A DNA stretch of 64,000 bases, taken from Melioribacteraceae bacterium. GTDB taxonomy: Bacteria; Bacteroidota; Ignavibacteria; Ignavibacteriales; Melioribacteraceae. The position numbers were made by a program, and so were the translations under genes. The stretch is from assembly GCA_016342755.1 (NCBI GenBank), contig JAEINS010000014.1, positions 52,532-116,531 on the forward strand, in the 5' to 3' direction. The notes under the pieces are model-generated. The model was not told the DNA's origin and did no database searches. It was given only the letters and a program-made list of their open reading frames with translations. Positions 34,175 to 42,832 of this stretch are shown here, piece by piece (position 1 is the first letter of the stretch; each line of letters starts with the position of its first letter).

Positions 34175-36663
34175 TTATTCTCCTTAGAATTTCGAGTACC
34201 ATAAATTGCTTCACAAATTAATGGTAATAGCATTACTTCAAATACATCAGTTGAATTGGTTTTATTTATTCTTAATGCATTTTCAAAAAATTCTTCAACT
34301 TCTGAATTTATATATGTATTATTACTTTTTTTTAAGCTTCTATTTATCATATATGTTAGCTTTGGATGCCATATTAAATTTTGTGTGTCTCCATTAAATC
34401 TAAATGAATTAATAAGGTGTGCAAAATATAACAAGTTTCTTAAAACACCTTGAGATACCCTATTATTTGAGTCATTGCACCATTCAATTAATTTTAGCTT
34501 CCATTTTAATATTGCCTCAATTGAATCGTTTTTAACACATGTATCGAATAAAAAGATACCCGCTTTATCATTATCGCTTTGAAAAACATCTTTATTGGTT
34601 TCAATTGAATTAGCTAGTTCAAAATTTTTGAAATGCTGCTTTATTTTCTCCTGGTTTTCTTCTGCCATATCAGCAACAAGTCTAATTGGTGTATTATGTT
34701 TAAAATTAGTTAAAGAGTAACTAATATGTACCTCCGGGTTTTCACAGACAAATTCGTTGAATATTTTGTTAAACTCATTAACTAGCTTTAAGGACGAACT
34801 TTGTGGAGCTATTAGCATAAGATCATCACCACCGGCAAAAACCGTATAGACTTTTTGATCTGTTTTACAGTTATCTTCAATCTGTTTTTCTACTTTCCCA
34901 TTTTCCCATTTTTCTAAAAAGCCGTTCAGAGAATAACTGAAAAAATATTTTAGATGGTTGCTTAAAGTAGTAGTACGCGAAATTGCCGTCATATTAGCAT
35001 TATCATTAACAAGACCGGAAGACATAATTAGACCCAGATTATCAACATCCCCTTTAATAAGAGTCATAAATTCAGCACCATTATTGTGCTCTTCCATTTT
35101 TTCAAAATCCATTACAGTCTTATCATTACCCATGGAACAATAATTAGCAACTTCAATAATATTGGTATTTCTAAGTATATCTTTACGAAGATTATTTGAA
35201 TTTAACAGTTCTTCGAGATCAGGATTTAGTAAAATACGTTTTGTATTCTCTCCGGGTTTGTATTCGTTAAGTTCCTTCACATCAAAAACCTCAGAATAGT
35301 CCCTATTAAACTCGACAATAACATTATTTTTAGTAACTAAACTGCCAATCTTAAATTCATTAGCAACCTGCTTATCTACTTGTTCACCTTCAATATCTTT
35401 TCTTCTGTTTTGTTTAATAGGAATACCAGTAACAGCACATTTAACCTTATCAGATTCCGTTGCTTCAATGTATTTATAATCCAATACAAATTTATCATGT
35501 GTAAATTTATCATTGTTAAACAGTACTTGTTTAAATTGCTGATTCCTTTTTTGCAATAATTTGTAGGATGCTTCATCAATTATATCGCCAAAAGAAAGCG
35601 GATCGTCTTTTGTTTTAAGCTGCTGATAATTAAACGAATTATATGCGGATGAAAAACTTAATTGATAATTGAAGTTCTCTATCAAATACTTTTCTATTCT
35701 TCCAACCGCCTTATTATAACAGTCTTCAAAGTTATTGGAATGCTGAGAAATAATGTAAAACTTACCGCCGGCAAGCATAATTAGATTTGCATCAGTCAAT
35801 CCTAATTCTTCAAGCATAATGGACGCAAATTGTCTGGTAAGTATTTGAACATAAATGGATCTTCCTCTTAAAATTTTCGCCGGTTTTTTATAAGCAACGT
35901 TAAATATATATTTTTGAATTCCCGGTATATCGCCAATCACCAAATTAAGCCTGGTATCAGATTTATCTGATTTATAAATTGCATGAGCAATACCTGCAAC
36001 ATCTTTAGAATGATTATATAGAGAAATATCGGTTAAATCACTTCCAGTGAAATCTGGTACCGACCATAAGTATTTTTCAAACAAAACAAGAAGCAAATTA
36101 ATTAGTATCGTAAAATCTTCCTCCTCCTTATAAAACGAAAAAACATCTATCAGCTGTTCTGAAAAGTTTTCGAAGTCTGAGTTATTATACTTATGCCCGT
36201 CAGATTTTACATCATTTTCGTTGTCGAATTCCGGGATTAAAATTTTATAGTCTTTTTTTGATAACAGCTTTTGTTCGTAATATCTTAAAGACTTATTATC
36301 GGGATTGTTTAGAAATATCTTTGAGAATAATGATGACAAAAACTTATGTGACCATTTTTGATGAAGATCGGATTCAGGTTCAGAAAATTCAACTCTCTCA
36401 CTAGCAGAAAGGTGATCAGCCTCTTTTACAATAGCTATAAAATCATTTTCAATCTTACTGTGATGTCCCCCTATTATAAGCTTAGAGGTTTCAAATGCAC
36501 TTTCACTATTATTTAATATTGGGAGGATGTATTCTTTAAATTTTAGAAAAAGATCTGCACCAAGTTTTTCATGTTTTTCTTTTTTGTTAGTACATCTTTG
36601 TTCAAATTTACCAATATCATGGAAAAGTGTTCCCAGCAATAAAATCTTTTCTTCTAAATTCAT
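34171..36663 (-). CDS. cas10: Type III-A large subunit Cas10 (Csm1)
   Basis: 830 residues. The N-terminal HD nuclease motif is intact (LFHDIGKFEQR, H15-D16), giving the single-strand DNase. Two palm domains follow; the second has the cyclase motif AGGDDLMLIAP (about 609-614), so synthesis of cyclic oligoadenylate is expected. A metal-binding Asp lies in LIKGDVDNLG of the palm. The C-terminal helical part contacts Csm4. It is the first gene of the core operon, 81 bases after cas6. Both activities fit the neighbouring CARF genes. Confidence 0.95.
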   Translation of the reverse strand: MNLEEKILLLGTLFHDIGKFEQRCTNKKEKHEKLGADLFLKFKEYILPILNNSESAFETSKLIIGGHHSKIENDFIAIVKEADHLSASERVEFSEPESDLHQKWSHKFLSSLFSKIFLNNPDNKSLRYYEQKLLSKKDYKILIPEFDNENDVKSDGHKYNNSDFENFSEQLIDVFSFYKEEEDFTILINLLLVLFEKYLWSVPDFTGSDLTDISLYNHSKDVAGIAHAIYKSDKSDTRLNLVIGDIPGIQKYIFNVAYKKPAKILRGRSIYVQILTRQFASIMLEELGLTDANLIMLAGGKFYIISQHSNNFEDCYNKAVGRIEKYLIENFNYQLSFSSAYNSFNYQQLKTKDDPLSFGDIIDEASYKLLQKRNQQFKQVLFNNDKFTHDKFVLDYKYIEATESDKVKCAVTGIPIKQNRRKDIEGEQVDKQVANEFKIGSLVTKNNVIVEFNRDYSEVFDVKELNEYKPGENTKRILLNPDLEELLNSNNLRKDILRNTNIIEVANYCSMGNDKTVMDFEKMEEHNNGAEFMTLIKGDVDNLGLIMSSGLVNDNANMTAISRTTTLSNHLKYFFSYSLNGFLEKWENGKVEKQIEDNCKTDQKVYTVFAGGDDLMLIAPQSSSLKLVNEFNKIFNEFVCENPEVHISYSLTNFKHNTPIRLVADMAEENQEKIKQHFKNFELANSIETNKDVFQSDNDKAGIFLFDTCVKNDSIEAILKWKLKLIEWCNDSNNRVSQGVLRNLLYFAHLINSFRFNGDTQNLIWHPKLTYMINRSLKKSNNTYINSEVEEFFENALRINKTNSTDVFEVMLLPLICEAIYGTRNSKENK

Positions 36664-36744
36664 AATGCCTTCTTTTTTTTCTAAACTAACATAAAGAACA
36701 TTTATCTGTAAAATACTAAAGGAAACATTTCCAAAACATTTCTT

Positions 36745-37545
36745 TTAATCGAGCTTTGCCGCCATACCAAAACCCAGACTGTTTTTTTCTCCAAATCCGC
36801 ATTGGTAACCTACTTTCATTAACTCAGTATCTCCTTGCAGCCTAAAAGGTATGTTATTGGAAATAATGTTTATTGTTGGAAGATTAGGCTTTTCAATTTT
36901 TATTAACCGTTTAATTGATCTGTTTTTTGCAAGCTGTTTTTGAATAAACTCGGTATCCCAATTAAATTTTAGATGCTCTCCGGTATAATCTTTCAGATAT
37001 ATTGCCTTATATTTATTGATCAGATTGTTATTAAAAACTCTTGTAATATCATTTATATCATCATAATATTCAAAATAATGCTGAACCGATTTACCGTTAC
37101 GATCTTGTCTGGTACTTAAAACAAGAGGTGAATAAAGAAAAAACTTTTGGATCTCATTTAATTCAGGCTCCGGCATTTCTTCCATCTGTTCAATTTCAAA
37201 CAATAGAAATGTGCCTTTATTAAATAATTCAAATTCTCCGCGCTGTAAAGAACCAGAGATAACATTTTTAATAAAATCATCTATTATTGGAGAAGTTACA
37301 TTTAGAGTAACATTAGGGGATGATAATTGAAATGCTTCATTAACAATTTTATTGTAACTAAACTTTAAGGAAAAAGAAAATAATTTATAAGCTTTGCCAT
37401 TAACTTTATACCCTTTTGAATGAAGGTATTCTGAAAACTTAGGTGAGCCGAATTGCAGTAGTTTATAGATTGCTGAAGATAATGGATAATTGTAATTAAT
37501 TGGTAATAAATTATTTTTAGTTTTAAGCTTTAAAGCTAACTTCAT
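36745..37545 (-). CDS. cas6: CRISPR RNA endonuclease Cas6
   Basis: 266 residues from the ATG at 37545; the frame stays open 19 codons further to a TTG, but MKLALKLKTKNN matches how Cas6 proteins begin. The likely catalytic His is H42 in EYLHSKGYKVNG, in the LHxxGY context of the family, and the C-terminus has the glycine-rich loop GFGEKNSLGFGMAAK. It cuts the array transcript within each repeat, leaving the 8-nt handle. It is the gene farthest from the array. Confidence 0.9.
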   Translation of the reverse strand: MKLALKLKTKNNLLPINYNYPLSSAIYKLLQFGSPKFSEYLHSKGYKVNGKAYKLFSFSLKFSYNKIVNEAFQLSSPNVTLNVTSPIIDDFIKNVISGSLQRGEFELFNKGTFLLFEIEQMEEMPEPELNEIQKFFLYSPLVLSTRQDRNGKSVQHYFEYYDDINDITRVFNNNLINKYKAIYLKDYTGEHLKFNWDTEFIQKQLAKNRSIKRLIKIEKPNLPTINIISNNIPFRLQGDTELMKVGYQCGFGEKNSLGFGMAAKLD

Positions 37546-37657
37546 CAGGAGCCCGTTAAAATAGTATGCTTCAAAGCTAACAAAATGAACAATAAGATTC
37601 AATAGTAGTATTTATAGTTTCTAAGATTTAGAAGCAGATAATAAATCCAGGCTAATC

Positions 37658-37873
37658 TTAGAACCAAAAAGGTCTTTTTAATAAAGCGAATATTATTTCT
37701 TTAATTTCTTCGGATAAAGATCGGTACGCTTTCGATTTATCATTTTTGTTTAATGTCTGCCATTCTTTTAAGGCTGAGGGGAAATTGTGTATGAAAAGAT
37801 AAATTACTCTTACAAATACTATTATTCCAAATAAAAAAGCAATTGTAATTATTGTTATAAAAATATCTGCCAT
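37658..37873 (-). CDS. Small membrane protein upstream of cas6
   Basis: About 71 residues with one long hydrophobic helix (residues 2-30, IFITIITIAFLFGIIVFV) and a charged tail. The start is taken at the Met of MADIF; a Met four codons earlier is possible. It lies between cas6 and the right-hand 144-bp repeat, on the same strand as the cas genes and inside the bracketed block. I recognise no family. It could be a minor ancillary gene or non-functional. Confidence 0.45.
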   Translation of the reverse strand: MADIFITIITIAFLFGIIVFVRVIYLFIHNFPSALKEWQTLNKNDKSKAYRSLSEEIKEIIFALLKRPFWF

Positions 37874-38024
37874 AAAATATCCCAATATTAAATATTATAT
37901 GAATGAAAAATGAAGTTCCAGCACTCAGCCCGGAGAGTTCTAATTCATAGTGCAACCATGACCGCCATACAAAATACAAATTTATTTACAAACGGTTTTA
38001 ACTATTATTATGTGTGGCTGCTCT

Positions 38025-38168
38025 TTGCACCAATGGATAAATCCATTGGTAACCAGGTTTGTCCGGTTGTAAGTTTTCCTAAAAGTATTGGTTTACCCGG
38101 TATTGGTTTTAAAGGGAATATAAAGGATCGGCAGTCTGCTGTGAAATTCTAATTTATCCGCCGTTTTG
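38025..38168 (+). repeat. Right copy of the 144-bp perfect direct repeat
   Basis: Identical to 25279-25422 in sequence and orientation. Flanking bases diverge at once on both sides, so the repeat unit is well defined. Up to about 100 bases on its left (37925-38024) read as a continuous open frame with it on the plus strand, which may mean the original element is longer and the left copy is truncated. No inverted ends and no transposase are seen. Confidence 0.9.
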
Positions 38169-38305
38169 CTGGGGGAGCTTATTTTTGTTTGGACAGATAT
38201 GATTTCGCAAATAAATTATGAACATTTAAAATATAATATTTTGATTTTTGAAAATAATCAATTATTTTATTTATTTAATTAGATATTAACAATTATTATA
38301 ATCGG

Positions 38306-40702
38306 ATGAATCGATTTCAGAACTTTTCCATTAAAAATAAGTTAATCAGTTTAATAATTGTTGTAGTAATTATTTCCACTCTTATAAGCTCAACAATCTA
38401 TTTATTAAATGATTTAAACAGCCGTAAAGATTCGTTGCTTAGAATGGCTGAAATGGAAACAGAACTAATTGGATATAACTGTTCGGTTGGATTAGAGTTC
38501 AGAGTTGAAAAAGAAGTAAAAAAAACTTTAGAATCACTACATGTGCTCGATTACATTTATAGCGCGTATGTTTACGATGCGGAAGGCAATCTCTTTACTG
38601 ATTATTATAGAACTACTCCTACCGAAGAGGAAGTTAATAATGTTGCATCTAATTTATCTATAAAAGATTCTATATTTTTTGATGAATCCTATCAATTTCT
38701 TAATGTTATAAAACCAATAACCGATAAACAAGAATTTTACGGAGTTATTTATCTTAAGATAACAACCGAAATTATATATTCTGAAATTATTCAGAGCATA
38801 TATAAGTTTATAATTCTATTATTAAGTATTATTATCATTTCATATTTAATTGCCGTTAAAACGCAAAAATATATTTCTTCCCCAATTATTTCTTTAGCAA
38901 ACTCAATATCCGAAATAACAAAAACTGAAGATTATTCCAAAAGAGTAAAAAAAACCTCGTCTGATGAAGTTGGACAATTATATGATGTTTATAACGAAAT
39001 GTTAGTTAATCTTGATCAAAGACAAACTGAAAAGAATAGAGCCGTAAAAGCTTTGAAAGAGAGCGAGGAAAGGTTTGATCTTGCGGTAAAAGGTTCTAGC
39101 GATGGATTATGGGATTGGCCTGATTTAAATTCATCCGAATTATGGTGGTCCGATAGGACTTACGAATTGCTGGGTTATTCAAAAGTTCAATTAGAATCCA
39201 CATTTAATAATTTACAAAGTTTACTTCATCCTGATCATTTTTCTAAACTTGAACTGGATTTAAAAAATCATTTCGAAAAAAAGATCCCTTTTGATGTTGA
39301 ATATAAAATTAGATTTAACTCTAAGGGTTATAAATGGTTTAGAATGAGAGGTCAGGCTTTATGGAATGAAAATGATAAACCGATTCGTATGTCTGGAACT
39401 TTACAGGATATTAATCTAAGAAAAAGCGCAGAAATTCTTGTTACTGAAAGTCAAAAGAGATTTGAGAATCTCTTTAATTCTGCTGGTATAGCTTTAGTTG
39501 AGCATGATTTTTCGAAACTTATAGAAGAGCTTAATAAATTAAGAAATAAGGATATAACAGATTATTATTCATATTTGATTTCAAATCCCGATGTTATTGT
39601 AAAACTGAGAAAAACAATTGATATTATTAACTTAAACCAGGCCGCTATTAATTTATTTGAATGTGAAACCAAAGAACTTATAAAAGTTAATAATCCGGCA
39701 TTCCATACAGCCGAATCTCTGGATTACATTATTAAAATGTTTGCCGCTTTATTAAATGATGAAAAAACAATTGAAATTGAGGGTGTGATTTCAAACCTTA
39801 AAGGTAAGAGATTAAATGTATTAGTTACACTTTTAAATCCAAAATCCGGGAGAGATTATTCTAGTGTCCTGTTAAGTTATGTTGACATAACTGAGATTAA
39901 AGAATTTACAAAAGAAAGAGAAATTTTATTAGATGAAATTACGGCTAAAAATACAGAGCTTGAACAGATAATTTATGTAACCTCCCATGATCTTAGATCG
40001 CCGTTAGTTAATATACAAGGATTCAGTAAAGAGATAAATCTTTCTATAAACGAAATAAAAGAAATTATTTCTGAAAAAAACATCACATTCGATAACGAAA
40101 TAAAAACCATTATATCTGATGATATACCCGGATCACTTAATTTTATTATTAATAGCACGCAAAAAATGGATTTACTGCTTAATGGTTTGTTAAGATTATC
40201 ACGTTTGGGCAGAGCGGCATTAAGTCCTAAGATTCTTAATCTGAATGATATTATGGACTTAGCGTTAAAATCCCATCAATTTCAGATTAATAAAAAAGGG
40301 ATTAAAATTGAGCTGGAGAAACTGGACGAATGTTATGGCGATGAAATTCAGATAACCCAGGTTTTCTCAAATGTAATTGACAATGCTATTAAATATTCTG
40401 ATGATAAAAGGCAAAATATTCTTTCCATCAGTTCTAAAACAAACAATAAAAACACTACCTATACTATTAAAGATAGAGGAATAGGTATTTCTAAAGAACA
40501 TCAGAAGAAAGTATTTGAAGTATTTCACCGATTAAATCCCTCTTCAAAAGTAGCTGGCGAAGGTATTGGACTTTCGATTGTTAAAAGAATTTTATTACGC
40601 CACGACGGAAATGTCTGGCTGGATTCGGAACTTGGGAAAGGAACAACTTTTTATATCAGATTGCCAAAAAATGAGCAATCCAGAAGATCTAAATTATTAT
40701 AA
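38306..40702 (+). CDS. Membrane-bound HAMP-PAS sensor histidine kinase
   Basis: 798 residues. A membrane helix (about 12-34), a periplasmic sensor region (35-150), a second helix (about 165-185, FIILLLSIIIISYLIAV), a HAMP domain (about 190-240), a PAS/PAC domain (about 260-380, SDGLWDWPDLN) and a second PAS-like region (390-535) lead to HisKA with VTSHDLRSPLVNIQGF (His near 560) and an HATPase domain (DNAIKYSDD, GEGIGLSIVKRI). The SHDLRSPL type resembles phytochrome-class kinases. It begins just right of the 144-bp repeat and has a bidirectional terminator at its stop. No regulator gene adjoins it. Confidence 0.92.
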   Translation: MNRFQNFSIKNKLISLIIVVVIISTLISSTIYLLNDLNSRKDSLLRMAEMETELIGYNCSVGLEFRVEKEVKKTLESLHVLDYIYSAYVYDAEGNLFTDYYRTTPTEEEVNNVASNLSIKDSIFFDESYQFLNVIKPITDKQEFYGVIYLKITTEIIYSEIIQSIYKFIILLLSIIIISYLIAVKTQKYISSPIISLANSISEITKTEDYSKRVKKTSSDEVGQLYDVYNEMLVNLDQRQTEKNRAVKALKESEERFDLAVKGSSDGLWDWPDLNSSELWWSDRTYELLGYSKVQLESTFNNLQSLLHPDHFSKLELDLKNHFEKKIPFDVEYKIRFNSKGYKWFRMRGQALWNENDKPIRMSGTLQDINLRKSAEILVTESQKRFENLFNSAGIALVEHDFSKLIEELNKLRNKDITDYYSYLISNPDVIVKLRKTIDIINLNQAAINLFECETKELIKVNNPAFHTAESLDYIIKMFAALLNDEKTIEIEGVISNLKGKRLNVLVTLLNPKSGRDYSSVLLSYVDITEIKEFTKEREILLDEITAKNTELEQIIYVTSHDLRSPLVNIQGFSKEINLSINEIKEIISEKNITFDNEIKTIISDDIPGSLNFIINSTQKMDLLLNGLLRLSRLGRAALSPKILNLNDIMDLALKSHQFQINKKGIKIELEKLDECYGDEIQITQVFSNVIDNAIKYSDDKRQNILSISSKTNNKNTTYTIKDRGIGISKEHQKKVFEVFHRLNPSSKVAGEGIGLSIVKRILLRHDGNVWLDSELGKGTTFYIRLPKNEQSRRSKLL

Positions 40703-40726
40703 AGAGCAGTCGGTTAAACTGCTCTT
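40702..40726. terminator. Bidirectional terminator
   Basis: The perfect 9-bp arms AAGAGCAGT and ACTGCTCTT with a 7-nt loop sit in the 31 bases between two convergent genes (38306-40702 and 40734-41696). A-rich flanks on both sides give U-rich tails on either strand. Confidence 0.85.
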
Positions 40727-40733
40727 AAAAATA

Positions 40734-41696
40734 TTAAACTATCAGAAGTTTACCGCTTTTCATAATTACTTTACCGTCAAAATAAACAGTCGGTTTTTTA
40801 ATAACACCATCCAAATGAATTGGAACATTAACTTTTCCGCCCATCGATTTATTATCGCCTAAAGCAATATGAATAGTTCCCATCACTTTTTCGTCGAGAA
40901 GCAACTCGCCGGTAAGTTTAGCTTTATCGTTTGTACCAACACCAAACTCGGCTATATTCCTGGCTTTTCTTCCGTATTTATCGAGAATGGAAATAAGATT
41001 TTTTGCTTGTTTTCCACCGCTGATTTTTTCTGCGTAACCTTTTATAACTTCAATCTTAATTGGCTCTTCTATAATTCCAACTCCCGACATTGAACCATCA
41101 ACAACAAAAATTCCATCCGATTTACCCTCAATTGGAGCCGCAAATGTTTCACCGGTTGGCAAGTTTCCGCTTTCTCCTTTTTTATGGAATAATCCTTTAC
41201 TTGCAAACGCGGTTCTGCCGGAAATATCCATTGTTATATCAGTGCCGTTTGGAGCAGTTACCCTGACAATTTTTGTACTTTCAAAAACTTTTTTTAGCTT
41301 AATAGTTCTAGCCGCAATTTTTTTATAATCAGCGGACAAACCTTTAATCATTACTTCTTCTGTTATCCCGGGAAATGTAGCAACTCTAACACCTAAAGCA
41401 GATGCATTTCTACGTGCGTTTGTGTGAGTCATAGATTTTTGGGTAGGCACAAGAACAACATCAAAATTTTTCATAAACTCAGCAATTACTTTCGGAGGTT
41501 CTTCGCCGTGCATTTCTCTAGCTTTTATTTCAACTAAAACAGATTCATGCCCAAGTTTTAAAGCGTTTATATGAAGTGCGGAACCAATATCTTTTTTAAC
41601 TTCATCAGTTATAACTAAGATTTTTTCTTTAGGTTTTGTACCCATACAATCTCTAATTGCTGTTATACAGGCTTTGTCTAATTTTGTAACGGCCAT
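40734..41696 (-). CDS. M29-like aminopeptidase
   Basis: 320 residues related to the thermophilic (M29) leucyl aminopeptidase family and its shorter relatives. Conserved elements are GNLPTGETFAAPIEG with a probable metal-binding Glu, AEFGVGTN, MGTIHIALGDN with His, and the closing VPIHLDGVIKKPTVYFDGK. It would remove N-terminal residues from short peptides in the cytoplasm. It is the last gene of a run with a transporter, a PqqD-like protein and an outer-membrane protein, which suggests peptide use. The exact substrate is unknown. Confidence 0.8.
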   Translation of the reverse strand: MAVTKLDKACITAIRDCMGTKPKEKILVITDEVKKDIGSALHINALKLGHESVLVEIKAREMHGEEPPKVIAEFMKNFDVVLVPTQKSMTHTNARRNASALGVRVATFPGITEEVMIKGLSADYKKIAARTIKLKKVFESTKIVRVTAPNGTDITMDISGRTAFASKGLFHKKGESGNLPTGETFAAPIEGKSDGIFVVDGSMSGVGIIEEPIKIEVIKGYAEKISGGKQAKNLISILDKYGRKARNIAEFGVGTNDKAKLTGELLLDEKVMGTIHIALGDNKSMGGKVNVPIHLDGVIKKPTVYFDGKVIMKSGKLLIV

Positions 41697-41706
41697 TTAC
41701 TCTCTC

Positions 41707-42471
41707 CTATAATGGTAATCCAATATTTAGCTGAACTGTATATGTTATGCTTTTATTGCTTATTAACGATTGATTTTCTGAACTGAAAGATCTGTCACCA
41801 CCCTCTTCATTAAATTCATCAATAGAAAAAATGTTGTACTGGGCAGTTCCCTCTATGCTAATGTAATCGCCAACCAAACGAATTATTAAACCGGATCCAA
41901 CGTAATAACCTAAGTCATTTTTCTTGTTTTCATATTTAATTTCACTTGATCCGTTTTCATCTGTCACTTTTTCAAATAGATCGATGTTATAAAAATTGAG
42001 CCCGCCTTCTAAAAGTTTTAAATCTAAAAAACTAAAAATCGGGAATCCTACGTCAACACCAAATCCCCAATAATTTATCTTCAATTTATAATTATAATTA
42101 GTTGCGGCTCCGGTAAATTCACTTGAATTGAAAATCTTCTCAGTTTGTTCCTCTCTTAAAAACTGGTAAAATCCTTTTGCTGAAAGAAATATCCCATTAA
42201 ATCTGGCTCTAACTATATTTGCGCCACCTCTGTAACCTTTCCCTTCTTCAAACGATATTTTGTTTTTTGAAAAACCATTTAAGTGAATTTTACTGTTCAA
42301 TAAAAAATTAAGAACTCTCGCATCATGTTTTTGATAAGTATAACCCCCATAAACTCCGCTTAAACCTAAACAGCCAAATCCGCAAGTCTGCTGGGCTATT
42401 ACGGATGAATTTAATCCATGGATTAAAAACAGAGTGAAAATTAAAGTTATTATTCTATTATATATTTTCAT
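41707..42471 (-). CDS. Predicted outer-membrane beta-barrel protein
   Basis: 254 residues with a signal peptide (about 1-26, ending VIAQQ). The mature part has repeated aromatic-rich alternating strands and a terminal strand (TYTVQLNIGLPL) as in small outer-membrane barrels. A pair of Cys follows the signal cleavage site (QTCGFGCLG). No family name is recognised. It lies ten bases upstream of the aminopeptidase gene, so the two are probably cotranscribed with the MFS transporter. Confidence 0.65.
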   Translation of the reverse strand: MKIYNRIITLIFTLFLIHGLNSSVIAQQTCGFGCLGLSGVYGGYTYQKHDARVLNFLLNSKIHLNGFSKNKISFEEGKGYRGGANIVRARFNGIFLSAKGFYQFLREEQTEKIFNSSEFTGAATNYNYKLKINYWGFGVDVGFPIFSFLDLKLLEGGLNFYNIDLFEKVTDENGSSEIKYENKKNDLGYYVGSGLIIRLVGDYISIEGTAQYNIFSIDEFNEEGGDRSFSSENQSLISNKSITYTVQLNIGLPL

Positions 42472-42490
42472 AAAGTTATAATTATCAGTT

Positions 42491-42832
42491 TTATTTATTA
42501 TCGGCTTCTTTCTGATATAATGTAATAAGATGATTTTTGTTAAGCTGGTTTATAAATATTTCAACTCTGGAATTCATCTGATCTTCATTTTCTAAAAATT
42601 CCTTCCCGGCCTTTTCAATAATATTCGCAACAGTATTTTTTCCGTCACAAAGAATCCAAATAAAAGATCCAATTTTATCTAAATCAATTTTATTAGGTTT
42701 TTGAGTTTTATTCTTAAAAATAATCTTTTCAATAAACGATTTTTTCTCTTTTATAAATAAAACCGTAACCAGTTCATTATTTATTTCGAATTCACATTTC
42801 CTAACCGGAAATAAGTTACTGAAATCATGCAT
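42491..42832 (-). CDS. PqqD-like protein
   Basis: 113 residues. The second half (KIDLDKIGSFIWILCDGKNT, VANIIEKAGKEF and the helix VEIFINQLNKNHLITLY) is the PqqD/RRE winged-helix fold that binds leader peptides in peptide modification. No radical-SAM or other modifying enzyme is nearby, so a peptide-binding role in another setting is more likely. Its start overlaps the stop of the MFS transporter gene by eight bases, so the two are coupled. Confidence 0.75.
   Translation of the reverse strand: MHDFSNLFPVRKCEFEINNELVTVLFIKEKKSFIEKIIFKNKTQKPNKIDLDKIGSFIWILCDGKNTVANIIEKAGKEFLENEDQMNSRVEIFINQLNKNHLITLYQKEADNK

Noticed and set aside
37740..37979. Minus-strand frame of 79 codons overlapping the small membrane protein gene
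   Set aside because: Shares most of its length with the 37658 gene in another frame, with an aromatic-rich, unnatural composition.
37910..38152. Plus-strand frame of 80 codons spanning the right 144-bp repeat
   Set aside because: It owes its length to the repeat; the left copy has no matching upstream part, no ribosome binding site is seen and the product matches nothing recognised. Treated as part of a repeat.
38306..40702. Inclusion of the membrane kinase in the CRISPR block
   Set aside because: It lies outside the right 144-bp repeat, on the opposite strand, and has no known link to type III systems.
42491..42832. A RiPP biosynthesis cluster, suggested by the PqqD-like protein
   Set aside because: No radical-SAM enzyme, precursor peptide or protease typical of such clusters is adjacent; the neighbours are a transporter, an outer-membrane protein and an aminopeptidase.
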